A DNA stretch of 64,000 nucleotides from Nodularia spumigena CCY9414 (GCF_000340565.2 NZ_CP007203.1:2473858-2537857), one strand, 5' to 3'. Numbered from the stretch's first letter, positions 35,246-45,091 are shown. Made by a program: numbers and translations. The notes: generated from the letters alone by a model not told the origin.

Positions 35246-36877
35246 ATGACCATACACCCCTCACCTCAACTTTGGCTCTATGACACCACGCTACGAGATG
35301 GCACACAGCGCGAAGGGTTATCAGTTTCTATAGAAGATAAGTTACGCATTGCCCGCAGACTCGACCAACTGGGGGTTCCCTTCATCGAAGGTGGTTGGCC
35401 TGGTGCCAATCCCAAGGATGTTCAGTTCTTCTGGCAATTGCAAGAATATCCGCTTAAACAAGCAGAAATCGTGGCCTTTTGTTCCACACGCCGCCCTAAC
35501 ACCACGGCGGAAACTGAGCCAATGCTGCAAGCGATTCTGACTGCGGGTACTCGTTGGGTAACAGTTTTTGGCAAATCGTGGGATTTACACGTTACAGCCG
35601 GACTCAAGACGACTTTAGCAGAAAATCTCGCCATGATTAGCGATACTATCGAGTATCTTTGTTCTCAAGGGCGACGCGTGATTTATGATGCCGAACATTG
35701 GTTTGATGGCTACAAGCAAAATCGCGATTATGCTTTACAGACATTAGAAGCTGCGATCGCATCTGGTGCCGAATGGCTAGTCCTCTGTGATACAAATGGC
35801 GGTACTTTACCCCACGAAATTAGTCAAATAGTGGAATCAGTCATTAATCATGTGTCATCAGTCAATACTCAACAACCAATTCCCCAAATTGGTATTCACA
35901 CTCATAACGATTCAGAAACAGCCGTGGCTAATGCCTTAGCTGCCGTCATGGCAGGGGCGAAAATGGTACAGGGTACAATTAACGGCTACGGTGAAAGATG
36001 TGGTAATGCTAACCTCTGTTCATTAATTCCCAATCTACAACTGAAGCTTGGTTATAGCTGTATAGCTGAACACCAGCTAAATCAACTTACAGAAGCTAGT
36101 CGCTTTGTGAGTGAAGTAGTAAACCTCGCCCCCGATGAACACGCGCCCTTTGTGGGACGTTCAGCTTTTGCACATAAAGGTGGTATCCATGTCTCAGCAG
36201 TAGAACGAAATCCCCTAACTTACGAACACATTCAACCAGAACAAGTCGGTAACCGTCGCCGCATCGTCATTTCCGAACAATCTGGACTCAGTAATGTTTT
36301 AGCCAAAGCTCGAACATTTGGTATTGAACTAGATAAAGACAAACCAGCCGCCCGACAAATTCTACAACGCCTCAAAGAATTAGAAAGTGAAGGATATCAA
36401 TTTGAAGCAGCAGAGGCGAGTTTTGCACTTTTGATGTACGAAGCTTTGGGTGAGCGTCAGCAGTTCTTTGAAGTCAAAGGCTTTCAAGTACATTGTGATT
36501 TAGTGGAAGGTAAAGAAAGGAACAATGCCCTAGCCACGGTGAAAATAGGTGTTAATGGCAAAAATATTCTCGAAGCAGCCGAAGGAAACGGACCCGTTGC
36601 GGCTTTAGATGCCGCCTTACGCAAAGCTTTGGTCAACTTTTATCCCCAAATTGCCACCTTTGAGTTGACAGATTATAAAGTGCGGATTCTCAACGGACAT
36701 ACAGGTACAGCCGCTAAAACTCGTGTATTAGTAGAATCAGGTACTGGTTCTCAACGCTGGACGACTGTAGGAGTTTCGCCCAATATTTTGGCAGCTTCCT
36801 ATCAAGCAGTGGTAGAGGGATTGGAATATGGTTTGTTGTTACATTCCCCAGAGTGGGGAGTGGGGAGTGGGGAGTAG
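35246..36877 (+). CDS. cimA: (R)-citramalate synthase CimA
   Basis: Condenses pyruvate and acetyl-CoA to citramalate, giving 2-oxobutyrate for isoleucine without threonine. The 543-residue protein begins with 'LYDTTLRDGTQREGLS' of the HMGL-like barrel, has the metal-binding 'GIHTHNDSE' and 'NGYGERCGNANL', and a C-terminal LeuA-type regulatory domain (about 400-535). The catalytic barrel fits CimA better than LeuA because of overall length and 'GGWPGANPKD'. ATG 35246 is preferred over a TTG at 35204. The last residues (PEWGVGSGE) are encoded by a GA-rich tandem repeat that also supplies the stop. Confidence 0.93.
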   Translation: MTIHPSPQLWLYDTTLRDGTQREGLSVSIEDKLRIARRLDQLGVPFIEGGWPGANPKDVQFFWQLQEYPLKQAEIVAFCSTRRPNTTAETEPMLQAILTAGTRWVTVFGKSWDLHVTAGLKTTLAENLAMISDTIEYLCSQGRRVIYDAEHWFDGYKQNRDYALQTLEAAIASGAEWLVLCDTNGGTLPHEISQIVESVINHVSSVNTQQPIPQIGIHTHNDSETAVANALAAVMAGAKMVQGTINGYGERCGNANLCSLIPNLQLKLGYSCIAEHQLNQLTEASRFVSEVVNLAPDEHAPFVGRSAFAHKGGIHVSAVERNPLTYEHIQPEQVGNRRRIVISEQSGLSNVLAKARTFGIELDKDKPAARQILQRLKELESEGYQFEAAEASFALLMYEALGERQQFFEVKGFQVHCDLVEGKERNNALATVKIGVNGKNILEAAEGNGPVAALDAALRKALVNFYPQIATFELTDYKVRILNGHTGTAAKTRVLVESGTGSQRWTTVGVSPNILAASYQAVVEGLEYGLLLHSPEWGVGSGE

Positions 36878-36942
36878 GGAGTGTGGGGAGTGTGGGAGGT
36901 GTGGGAGGTGTGGGGAGTGTGGGGGGTGTGGGGGGGTGGGGA
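36849..36942. repeat. GGGGAGTG tandem repeat at the cimA 3' end
   Basis: Variants of GGGGAGT and GTGTGGGAG run for about 90 bases and include the cimA stop codon (36875-36877). Belongs to the GA-rich family found after other genes in this window. Confidence 0.75.
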
Positions 36943-36948
36943 GCAAAG

Positions 36949-37046
36949 AATTTTGGATTTTGGATTTGCGTTAGCGAACCGTACGCAGCGAAGCGAGTAT
37001 TTTAGATTGCAGTCTAATCCAAAATCTAAAATCTAAAATCTAAAAT
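36949..37046. repeat. Inverted ATTTTGGATTTT element with a nested module
   Basis: AATTTTGGATTTTGGATTT on the left is mirrored by several AAAATCTAAAATC copies on the right. In the centre a GC-rich module (GCGTTAGCGAACCGTACGCA ... GAAGCGAG) interrupts the AT-rich palindrome, as if inserted into it. Confidence 0.65.
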
Positions 37047-37063
37047 TGATTGACTAATGACCA

Positions 37064-37297
37064 TCAAGAAAATTGTTCCCAGGATTGGGTAACTAATTGA
37101 CTCAGCCAACGCCGTTGCTGGTGGTCTAGCATGGGGTCATCAGCTAGTAGTTGAGCGGTGAATTCCTCCAAGGATTGTCCCTGAGCGCGAACCAGTTTGA
37201 TGACTCCGGCGATGGCTGAGGCTACTAATTCTGCGTCAATGGGCTGTTGACGCAGAGCAAAAATTTCCTGGGGACTGTCTGGGATGGGATAATTCAT
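37064..37297 (-). CDS. Hypothetical small cytoplasmic protein
   Basis: 77 residues from ATG 37297 ('MNYPIPDSPQEIFALRQQ'). All-helical, with a tryptophan-rich end ('QQRRWLSQLVTQSWEQF') and 'ELVASAIAGVIKLVRAQGQSLEEFTAQLL'-like helices (quoted in part: SLEEFTAQLLADD). I recognise no family, but the composition and codon use look like a real gene and similar short proteins seem common in cyanobacteria. An upstream start at 37342 adds 15 hydrophobic residues and lacks support. It diverges from the lycopene cyclase-like gene. Confidence 0.6.
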   Translation of the reverse strand: MNYPIPDSPQEIFALRQQPIDAELVASAIAGVIKLVRAQGQSLEEFTAQLLADDPMLDHQQRRWLSQLVTQSWEQFS

Positions 37298-37461
37298 GGC
37301 GTAGGGTAAAAAAAATACAAAATGAACAATAAACTTTGACAAACTATTAAAACTTCTTTACTCAATCTTTATTGAACCAATAGGGCGGAGTCTAGCTTAG
37401 TTTCTGCCTTTATAAAATCTGTCTGAGTGAATAGATTCATCGGAGATGTCAGCAAAAAATC

Positions 37462-39618
37462 ATGAAAGAAATACTTTATTTGGAAGTTCCCACACCGGAC
37501 ATTGCGACTGTACTGAGTTGGCTGCAAAAAGATTTTGAACCAGGAACCGGGGAAAAATTACTCCGACCTGATGGCTTTCGCCTGAAAATCCCGGCAGAAA
37601 CTACAAATGCTGATGCGGCGATTACCGAAAAATTACCGAGCGAACTTTCTGTATTCGTCTGGTCTGTGCAGCGTACTACTTATCTGAAAGTTTTTCGTTG
37701 GGCAGATCAGCCCGTTTTTCGAGAAGGACAAATCCTGCAACGTCTAAGTTATGAAATTAGGCAGAAATTTTCCCATAAATACCCTGAACCTCCAACCATT
37801 GATTCCCAAAAATCGATTTTCGAGGAACTAGCCAATGATTATCCTCTGACAGTTAAGTATTTTCAGCAAATGCCTAATGGGGAATATGACCTCAATCGTG
37901 CCTACTGGTGGGAGCAAAGATGGCGCGAAGGAGTACGGAATCCTCGGCAGCCTCGTCAAGTCATTTTTTCGCAAAGCGGAGGATTTGGGGGACAGCAGGG
38001 AGAACGTAGTATAACATCTTCGTCCTCGTCTTCTTCTCCTACTTACGACTTGATCTATATTGGCGGCGCATTAGGGGTAATTCATGCGGCTGTTATGGCT
38101 AGATTGGGTTATAAAGTGCTGCTAGTGGAACGCTTACCTTTTGGACGGATGAATCGAGAATGGAATATTTCTCGTGATGAACTGCAAAGTTTAATTAATT
38201 TGGGTTTGGTAACAGCCGCCGAGTTAGAAACTGTGATTGTTCGGGAATACAAGGACGGATTTAATAAATTTTTTGATGGGAACAATCCGCCTAAATTGCG
38301 ATCGCCTATCCTACACACCCCAACGGTGTTAAATATCGCCTTGGATTCGGAGAAATGGCTGCGGATGTGCGGTGAAAAACTCCGAGATGCCGGGGGGGAT
38401 ATCTGGGATGAAACAGAGTTTCTACGTGCTGATCTTGACAACTCACAAGTGGAGATTACAGTCAAGCATTTACCCAGTAAAAATGAGCAGCAAGTTAGTG
38501 GGCGACTGTTAATTGATGCTATGGGAACAGCTTCCCCCATCGCTTGGCAATTAAATGGTGGTCGTGCTTTTGACAGTGTATGTCCGACGGTGGGCGCAGT
38601 GATTGAGGGGGGATTTGAGCCAGGGGTTTGGGATTCCCAATATGGAGATGTGCTTTACAGTCACGGCGATATTTCCAGGGGAAGACAATTGATTTGGGAA
38701 TTATTTCCCGGATTTGGGGAAGAACTGACAATTTATTTATTTCATTACCACGAAGTCAATGCAGTAAATCCCGGTTCGTTGCTGGAGATGTACGAGGACT
38801 TTTTCTCGATTTTGCCAGAGTATCGGCGCTGTGATTTAGATAAATTGGTGTGGAAAAAGCCGACATTTGGCTATATTCCGGGGCATTTTAGTGTGGGAAG
38901 TAGCGATCGCACCATTGCCTTTGATAGATTGATTGCCATTGGTGATGCTGCATCCCTCCAGTCTCCCCTGGTGTTCACGGGTTTTGGTTCTCTAATTCGC
39001 AATTTAGACCGTTTAACAACACTGTTAGATACAGCCCTCAAGCATGACTTGCTGAGTTTTGGCAATTTAAACAGGATTCGCGCCTACCAAAGTAACGTTT
39101 CTGTAACCTGGCTATTTTCTAAGGGGATGATGGTTCCGACTGGGAAATTTTTACCACCCCAACGAATTAACTCAATGCTGAATACCTTCTTTGGGTTGTT
39201 AGCAGATGAACCACAAGCGGTAGCCGATAATTTCATTAAAGATCGGTGTGATTGGTGGACTTTTAACCGCCTTGCACTCAAAGCAGCGCGCAAAAATCCC
39301 GCCCTGCTGTTATGGATTTGGCAATTAGCGGGATTTAGGGATTTAGTCCGGTGGCTGGGTAATTATGTGAATTTCGGTGTTCATTCCCTCGTCAGTGCTT
39401 TACTGAGTGGATGGTTCCCGCGTTTCTTGGTGGGGATTAAACCTTGGCTGGAACCCCGCTATCCGGCATTATGGTTCCGGCTGTTGGTGATTAATTATGC
39501 GATCGCTGCTGCTCAACGGCGAACTGACAAGTCAGCGCTGGCGCTATCGCCAAATCAGCCAGCACAAGTCAATCCAGATGCCATTATCCCCAAATCAGAA
39601 GCAAAAATTCTGAATTAG
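37462..39618 (+). CDS. cruA: Lycopene cyclase family flavoprotein, CruA/CruP type
   Basis: CruA-type enzymes cyclise lycopene ends to beta-rings for carotene synthesis; CruP is a paralogue with a different, protective role. The 718-residue protein has a 190-residue N-terminal region, then the dinucleotide fold 'YIGGALGVIHAAVMARLGYKVL' (given in part: GGALGVIHAAVMA), 'MNREWNISRDELQSL', a central 'FTGFGSLIRNLDR' block and 'AIGDAASLQSPL', the FAD-phosphate contact. The 'EWNISRDEL' segment is shared by CruA and CruP; the length and 'VIVREYKDGFNKFF' make CruA more likely in my judgement. Stands alone, ended by a strong terminator. Confidence 0.8.
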   Translation: MKEILYLEVPTPDIATVLSWLQKDFEPGTGEKLLRPDGFRLKIPAETTNADAAITEKLPSELSVFVWSVQRTTYLKVFRWADQPVFREGQILQRLSYEIRQKFSHKYPEPPTIDSQKSIFEELANDYPLTVKYFQQMPNGEYDLNRAYWWEQRWREGVRNPRQPRQVIFSQSGGFGGQQGERSITSSSSSSSPTYDLIYIGGALGVIHAAVMARLGYKVLLVERLPFGRMNREWNISRDELQSLINLGLVTAAELETVIVREYKDGFNKFFDGNNPPKLRSPILHTPTVLNIALDSEKWLRMCGEKLRDAGGDIWDETEFLRADLDNSQVEITVKHLPSKNEQQVSGRLLIDAMGTASPIAWQLNGGRAFDSVCPTVGAVIEGGFEPGVWDSQYGDVLYSHGDISRGRQLIWELFPGFGEELTIYLFHYHEVNAVNPGSLLEMYEDFFSILPEYRRCDLDKLVWKKPTFGYIPGHFSVGSSDRTIAFDRLIAIGDAASLQSPLVFTGFGSLIRNLDRLTTLLDTALKHDLLSFGNLNRIRAYQSNVSVTWLFSKGMMVPTGKFLPPQRINSMLNTFFGLLADEPQAVADNFIKDRCDWWTFNRLALKAARKNPALLLWIWQLAGFRDLVRWLGNYVNFGVHSLVSALLSGWFPRFLVGIKPWLEPRYPALWFRLLVINYAIAAAQRRTDKSALALSPNQPAQVNPDAIIPKSEAKILN

Positions 39619-39657
39619 TTGCGGGATTTTTCCCCATAAGTTACCCAAAAATTGTCC

Positions 39658-39684
39658 GGTGGGTGAGGCTCCTGCTCACCCACC
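39658..39684. terminator. Bidirectional terminator between convergent genes
   Basis: A perfect 10-base stem, GGTGGGTGAG (39658-39667) and CTCACCCACC (39675-39684), has a seven-base loop. On the minus strand it is followed by a short T run (ATTTTTGG). It separates the convergent lycopene cyclase and coiled-coil genes. Confidence 0.8.
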
Positions 39685-39699
39685 ATAATCAATCTCAAA

Positions 39700-41181
39700 T
39701 CATTGAGTATTTTTAGATTGATTGCTTGGGCGAAAATTCGGTAGTTCTACTGATGACAAAGACTTACGACCTTTCGGTGGACGCTGGGGATAAACCACTG
39801 GTGAGGGCGATTGAGTATCATTGGCGTAATCCCAAGAATCATTGGCAGTCAAATTAGTCTGATGCACTTGTGCGTTTTCTAACCAATAATTTTCCAATGG
39901 GATGCCAGGTGAGCTATCAGCAGTCGTCTCGCTAAAAGGCAAAATGGAAGACTCTGGGGAATGATTTACAGATGAAGGCGGGGAATCTTCCTCGACTGTA
40001 AATATTTCGACTTGCTGTTCTGGTAAAGTTTCTGATTGCTGAACATTTTCAACGGTTGTCTCTTGAGTTTCCCCAACAAGTGCTTCAGTTTGAGGGCTGT
40101 CTAAGTTAATTTCCGCAGTGGGTGGTGATGCAGATGCAGACTCAGTAGTAAAAAACAATTGGATCAAACTATCCAATTGATCATCTAACTTTGATGACCC
40201 CAGAGATGAAATAGATTCTGATGTAGTGGGAGAAGCGTCAATTACCGCAGCAACTGGTTGTGAGGGAGGCGGTGTATCTTCCTTAACTGGCGAGTTTTCC
40301 GGTGATGATGGAATTGGCTCAGAATTATCAGTGCTGCATGGGGGTGATGTGGAACATTGACCCCAAGGAGAATCGAGTTGAAAGCCATCAGCTTCTGATT
40401 CGGCTGACCAAGGTCTAATGGGCTGCACATTCGGAAACAAAGACCGAGCCTTTCTCGAAAATCTTGTTTGGTGGTTGGCTGTATCGTCAGAGGAATCATT
40501 TACTCCGGGTGTCTCTAGACATTTTTCCAGAGCCGCTTTAAATTGTAGGGTCTGGCGTTGTTGTCGCATGAGCCTACTACGTAACTCTCGACAAGTATTT
40601 TCTGATTGTGATGCCTGTTGAGCCTGTTCGTTATAGTTAGTTTGCAGCAGCGCACATTCTCGCTCTAACTTAGCCAGTCGCTGTTCGCTAATTTGTAGTT
40701 GTGTTTTATAAGTTTCAATAAGGTTTTCTTGGCGTTGAACAGTTTGTACAGCTGTTTCTAACTCTTGGAATAAAGATTTAATTTGTTCTTGGGCTGCGGC
40801 TAGTTCTTGCGTTTGTTGGTTCAGCATGGACTCGGCGACACTAGAACGCCTTTTCTGCCACTGTAAAGCTTTTTCTGATTCAGCGAAGTCATCTTTGAGA
40901 TGTTCCACTTCCTCATACAAGTCATTGTTTGCTGCACGCAATTCTTCATTCAATGTTAGTAGCTTTTGAAATTCAGTCTCAACAAGTATTTGTTGTTCAC
41001 TATTAGGCTCCACAACCCAGTCTGATTTCGTTGTATCTTTCTGGGAGTCATGTGGTTCGGCCGCAGGTTTGAGTCGCGCCAATTGTGTATTTGCCATGTT
41101 GTCATGAGGTACAACTGAGTAAAATGGACAGCTAGGGGCCGCCTGCGGTTGTAGCGAATTATCAGAATTTAGGGATTCCAT
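39700..41181 (-). CDS. Coiled-coil protein with disordered C-terminal half
   Basis: 493 residues without signal peptide or membrane helix. Residues about 65-220 form long coiled coils with heptads ('LLTLNEELRAANNDLYEEVE', 'SLFQELETAVQTVQRQENLI' in part), typical of cytoskeletal or scaffold proteins. Residues 225-490 are Ser/Pro/Glu-rich and probably disordered, ending in a basic patch. I do not recognise a named family; cyanobacterial coiled-coil proteins often act in cell shape or polarity, but nothing shows that here. AGGG lies upstream of the start. Transcribed alone. Confidence 0.75.
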   Translation of the reverse strand: MESLNSDNSLQPQAAPSCPFYSVVPHDNMANTQLARLKPAAEPHDSQKDTTKSDWVVEPNSEQQILVETEFQKLLTLNEELRAANNDLYEEVEHLKDDFAESEKALQWQKRRSSVAESMLNQQTQELAAAQEQIKSLFQELETAVQTVQRQENLIETYKTQLQISEQRLAKLERECALLQTNYNEQAQQASQSENTCRELRSRLMRQQRQTLQFKAALEKCLETPGVNDSSDDTANHQTRFSRKARSLFPNVQPIRPWSAESEADGFQLDSPWGQCSTSPPCSTDNSEPIPSSPENSPVKEDTPPPSQPVAAVIDASPTTSESISSLGSSKLDDQLDSLIQLFFTTESASASPPTAEINLDSPQTEALVGETQETTVENVQQSETLPEQQVEIFTVEEDSPPSSVNHSPESSILPFSETTADSSPGIPLENYWLENAQVHQTNLTANDSWDYANDTQSPSPVVYPQRPPKGRKSLSSVELPNFRPSNQSKNTQ

Positions 41182-41499
41182 TCCAGCCCTGTTGTTTGAG
41201 GTGTCAGTTATTTATCACTTTTGACCCACTCACTTAAAAAGTGTTCAGCATTGCTCGGTTTAACATTGCTGATCAATTACGTCAGATCAGGGTTTACTCT
41301 AGAAGCTAAGTTAGACTGTTCGCAATTGTGAGTTATTAGTCATGTTTTTGTTTCTAGAACTGATGCCTTTTTGACATTATGAGTTTATCCTGCGTCAACC
41401 TTGGAAATCAAGGCCGAGTGGAATCTAAACACTACCAATATACAGGCTTTTTTAGAGATGCTGAGAAAGGGTTTTAACCTGCTTGACTTTTATTTATAT
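41182..41499. other. Intergenic region without visible features
   Basis: 318 bases between two minus-strand genes. I saw no ORF, tRNA, repeat or strong terminator; it should contain the promoter of the coiled-coil gene. Confidence 0.5.
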
Positions 41500-42993
41500 T
41501 TATGGTAACCAACGGGGATGAAATCCGACTAAAGGTAGTTTTTCTGGTCTGATGGTATTATTTGCAGCATCGTCAATGGGTAGTAAAGGCATTAACCATA
41601 GGCTACTAGTAGCGATCGCCTCCCCATCTTCGGTCTTGAGAACGTTTGCAGATAAGGGTACGGGATCTATCTGTGGCATCACTTGATCAAAGAGCAAGCC
41701 CAAACCATCTGGTGCTAAACTCATTTGCACATTCCTCTGTTCAATTGGTAATAACAACAGTGGTTTTTGTTCTCCCGTTTTCAAGTCAATTGCTACTAAA
41801 TAAGGCTGTTCTATATATTCTTCATCGGATATGAGCTGTGTCAACAAGCAGTAGAGGGTAGGTGAAGCGGGGTCAAATTGGCAATTAATAATAGAACCTG
41901 TGGTTTTTAACAGGGGTTTTTGGATGCCTTGGTTAGTTACCAAAAATAAATCCCTGGTATAATCCGTATTAAATTTTACCATTGCTGCTTGGGAACCATC
42001 TTTGGAGAAAGACTGCACTAACCCAAATTGTGGGAGAAAATCGAGGGGTTTGCTGGCATCAGTTTGTAGTGGTAAAATAGCTGCTCCTTGACCTTGGGCA
42101 ACTGCGACGGCTTTACTATCGGGAGTGATGAGAAAGTCTCCCCCTGGCTGGCTTTCTAGGCGTTGGGGCGTGGGTCTTTCTCTACTATTACTATGACTGG
42201 GCATAAACCATAGCCCAAAATCGCTGGGATTATTTCTGTTCCCTCGTTGAACAACAATTGTTGTCCCATCTGGGGATAAGTCAAATTTCAGGTTTTGATA
42301 TTGCTTATTGTCTAAAATCAGGTCAACTTTACCTGCTGCTGCTGCTGGTGTTTCCGGTTGGGCGGAAATACCTGTTGTGACTGTATATAACTGAGCCGAT
42401 AGTAGGTCTTGATTATTATTGGTGCGAGCCGAAAATAAAATCTTTTCCCCATCTGGAAATGGCTTAAAGTCCATGATAATCAGGTCTTTGGGGGTAATGA
42501 TATTTTTTTTCTCTTGGGTTAAGTTGTAGAGAACTAACTGACCTTGATTTTCTACATCGGCTCCTATGTACATAATGACGCGATCGCGGGATCTAAAGTT
42601 ACCTGTAAAGGGCTGTATGACTCGATTTTTCCCTTCTTGTTCAGCAAACCGATCTCTTGCGTCTTGTAACCGCACTTCATAATTCGTCCCATAGGGTGCG
42701 GGTGTGAGCAGCGTATAAACCATCCTTCGCCCTGCCCAACTAATTTTACCTGCTAGTGGCGGCTCGATTTTCAAGTTTTCCTCTACGCTTTTAATGTCCA
42801 TTGGGCGACTAAAGTTGAGCGTGAAGGAAGTATCGTCTGCGCCAATTTGTTGATTTTCCCAGGTAAATTCTCGCACACGAGCGGCTACCACATCACCTTT
42901 AAATATCATGAATCCAATCAACAGAGTTAGTAGCACCATAAATGCGATCGCCACGCGATCTAATGGTTGGATCGATGTTTTGGATGTAGCCAT
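41500..42993 (-). CDS. Membrane-anchored protein with Ig-like and beta-propeller domains
   Basis: 497 residues. A membrane helix at about 14-32 is followed by an Ig-like Big_5 type domain (35-130: 'DTSFTLNFSRPMDIKSVEENL', in part; 'GTNYEVRLQD'). From 135 to 480 a TolB/WD40-like propeller with repeats such as 'FKPFPDGEKILFSARTNNNQ' and 'FDLSPDGTTIVVQRG' is evident. It probably sits in the periplasm attached to the membrane and binds protein or glycan. No catalytic motif. It follows a TIGR03943-like gene by about 50 bases on the same strand. Confidence 0.75.
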   Translation of the reverse strand: MATSKTSIQPLDRVAIAFMVLLTLLIGFMIFKGDVVAARVREFTWENQQIGADDTSFTLNFSRPMDIKSVEENLKIEPPLAGKISWAGRRMVYTLLTPAPYGTNYEVRLQDARDRFAEQEGKNRVIQPFTGNFRSRDRVIMYIGADVENQGQLVLYNLTQEKKNIITPKDLIIMDFKPFPDGEKILFSARTNNNQDLLSAQLYTVTTGISAQPETPAAAAGKVDLILDNKQYQNLKFDLSPDGTTIVVQRGNRNNPSDFGLWFMPSHSNSRERPTPQRLESQPGGDFLITPDSKAVAVAQGQGAAILPLQTDASKPLDFLPQFGLVQSFSKDGSQAAMVKFNTDYTRDLFLVTNQGIQKPLLKTTGSIINCQFDPASPTLYCLLTQLISDEEYIEQPYLVAIDLKTGEQKPLLLLPIEQRNVQMSLAPDGLGLLFDQVMPQIDPVPLSANVLKTEDGEAIATSSLWLMPLLPIDDAANNTIRPEKLPLVGFHPRWLP

Positions 42994-43044
42994 TTTTCAG
43001 TTATCAGTTATCAGTGATCAGTTTTCAGTTGTCAGAGAATAGTT

Positions 43045-43812
43045 TTAATAACTATAAGGATTGCGGGGTTGGGGAATTTGTTTAATGGAGGTAGCAGCAA
43101 TAGTCAAGTTGCGTTTACCTGCGAGAGTTTCTGTAATCATTTTTCCTTCTATTTCTAGCCAAGTGTCAGGAGGATAGCGCTTTTGATTTTCTGGTAGTTT
43201 AACTGGCAATCCTACAGGATAAGCATCTGCTGCACAACAAGTCAGCACAAATCGTGCTAAGAAAATATATTCTTCTCCTATATCTGGTGGGTGAATCACA
43301 AAGCCCTGAACTTTGGCATCTTGACCTGTATAAGAGTCTGGTTCTGGGTAGACATTAAGTGTGCGCGCCCAATCCACAAGTGAGCGATCTTCGGGGCGAG
43401 TAGAAGGACGAAAGGACTGGGGTTGAGCGCGTCCAGTGGATAGTAAATCAGTCACACCCAACTGCATGGCGGTGTCACTAGCAAAAACGCGGGGTGTAAT
43501 CATTAAACCCAAAATCGCCACAGTTAATAACAAGCTACTACCCCAGCCAGGAGGAAATAAATTGAGATGTTGAAGGTTAGAGGTAGCAGCCCGGCGACGT
43601 TCCCGCCAAACTTCCCGTATTTTCAACAAGCCAATAATAACGAAGGCGATACCACAACCTACCACCAACCCAAAGAAATTGGGGTGAATCAACAAATATA
43701 ATTTGCCTGATAGCCAGTATTGCAGCATCAAAATTCCCCAAGTTGTGACTGCTAAGGCATCCAGCCAAGGGAATAAGAGATTTTGCAGGTTAATTTTAAT
43801 TTTTTTAGCCAT
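43045..43812 (-). CDS. TIGR03943 family membrane protein, permease partner
   Basis: 255 residues. Three membrane helices are seen (about 12-32, 38-60, 95-112), followed by an extracytoplasmic beta-rich domain containing 'ARFVLTCCAADAYPVGLPV' and 'DTWLEIEGKM'. The double cysteine in this block is the family hallmark. TIGR03943 proteins almost always accompany DUF318 permeases, as here with the permease gene about 230 bases upstream on the same strand. Substrate unknown; links to metal homeostasis have been proposed for relatives. Confidence 0.82.
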   Translation of the reverse strand: MAKKIKINLQNLLFPWLDALAVTTWGILMLQYWLSGKLYLLIHPNFFGLVVGCGIAFVIIGLLKIREVWRERRRAATSNLQHLNLFPPGWGSSLLLTVAILGLMITPRVFASDTAMQLGVTDLLSTGRAQPQSFRPSTRPEDRSLVDWARTLNVYPEPDSYTGQDAKVQGFVIHPPDIGEEYIFLARFVLTCCAADAYPVGLPVKLPENQKRYPPDTWLEIEGKMITETLAGKRNLTIAATSIKQIPQPRNPYSY

Positions 43813-44038
43813 TGGTTAAGAGTAATTAGCCAGTAGTCAGTGAAGAAGAATATAGCAGTTATCAGTTATCAGTCAAGAGGCATATTTGAGTTGAATAATC
43901 CCGCTATATCGGCGTTGACTAAATAAATTGAAAACTAATCACTGAATTCCGATAAATGGTAAAGGTTGATTGCGGGTCTAAATTCCTTACCGTCCGCCTT
44001 AATCACTGATAACTGATAACTGTTAACTGTTAACTGAT

Positions 44039-45091
44039 TTACAGCACATACAAGTTGAGGAACAGGGTAAAGAGAAAGGTCAATTGTGCCGCTAAAGCAA
44101 ATAAGTAGAATATAGTCTTGGCATTAAAAACGGTTAACATCAATCCAATACTTTTGATGTCAACCATAGGGCCAAATACTAAAAATGCTAATAGGGAACC
44201 ACTGCTAAAAGCGGAAGCAAAAGACAGGGCAAAAAATGAATCCACTGTGGAACAGACTGATACAACTGCGGCTAATATCAGCATGACGACAATGGAACTA
44301 ATGTGTCCCGCACCCAAACTGAAGATTAAGTCACGAGGAGCAAATACTTGAACAGAAGCGGCGATCGCACTACCTAAAATCATTACGCCGCCCAATTCCC
44401 GCAATTCCTGGATGACATTATCTAAAACTAGGCGTAGTTTATCCGCTACAGATTTATTGGGGTTGGCGGCTGGGGTCGTCTGTAATAAATTAGGATCTAA
44501 GGGTTGAGTCAGTCCTGCTTTTCCTCCTAAAATATAAGTCCCCGATTTCAAGACACTGGGTACTGTATTTGGTGGTTGTGCTGCGTAACCTCTGCTACGG
44601 CCTTTAGTTTCTGGCTCGACTGGTGGGTTGAATTTGAGATAACGGGCGATCGCTGGTTGAACCAGAGGTTTTACATCTTTTTGAAAACTGAAAACAATCG
44701 CAATAATTACAGCAATTGATAAGGAAAATACCACTCGTAAAACGACTATTTCTGGCTGATCTCGAAAGGCTAGCCAAGTTGCCCAAATCACAATAGGGTT
44801 AATCGTTGGTGCTGCTAGCAAAAAACCAATAGCCACGGGTGTGGGTACTCCCTGCATCAGCAACCGCCGCGCTACCGGGACATTACCGCACTCACACACC
44901 GGAAACATAAAACCGATGAGACTACCTGCTAAAGCACCCAGTACCGGATTTTTGGGCATTCTGGTGACTAATTGGCGCTCATCGATAAAAATCAGCAGCA
45001 CACTGGAGAATAAAACCCCAAACAGCAAAAACGGCATCGCCTCGACTAGCAAACTCAGAAATATAGTGAAACCATTGTTCAGTTGATTCAT
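44039..45091 (-). CDS. DUF318 family permease (ArsP-like)
   Basis: 350 residues from ATG 45091. It has two bundles of four membrane helices (10-170 and 230-350) separated by a 60-residue cytoplasmic loop with prolines. The conserved 'FPVCECGNVPVARRL' (two cysteines) in the first bundle and 'VCSTVDSFFALSFA' in the second mark the DUF318/ArsP permease family. Other members export organoarsenicals, but the substrate here is unknown. The next gene on the strand encodes its usual TIGR03943 partner. An in-frame TTG at 45106 is less likely. Confidence 0.85.
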   Translation of the reverse strand: MNQLNNGFTIFLSLLVEAMPFLLFGVLFSSVLLIFIDERQLVTRMPKNPVLGALAGSLIGFMFPVCECGNVPVARRLLMQGVPTPVAIGFLLAAPTINPIVIWATWLAFRDQPEIVVLRVVFSLSIAVIIAIVFSFQKDVKPLVQPAIARYLKFNPPVEPETKGRSRGYAAQPPNTVPSVLKSGTYILGGKAGLTQPLDPNLLQTTPAANPNKSVADKLRLVLDNVIQELRELGGVMILGSAIAASVQVFAPRDLIFSLGAGHISSIVVMLILAAVVSVCSTVDSFFALSFASAFSSGSLLAFLVFGPMVDIKSIGLMLTVFNAKTIFYLFALAAQLTFLFTLFLNLYVL

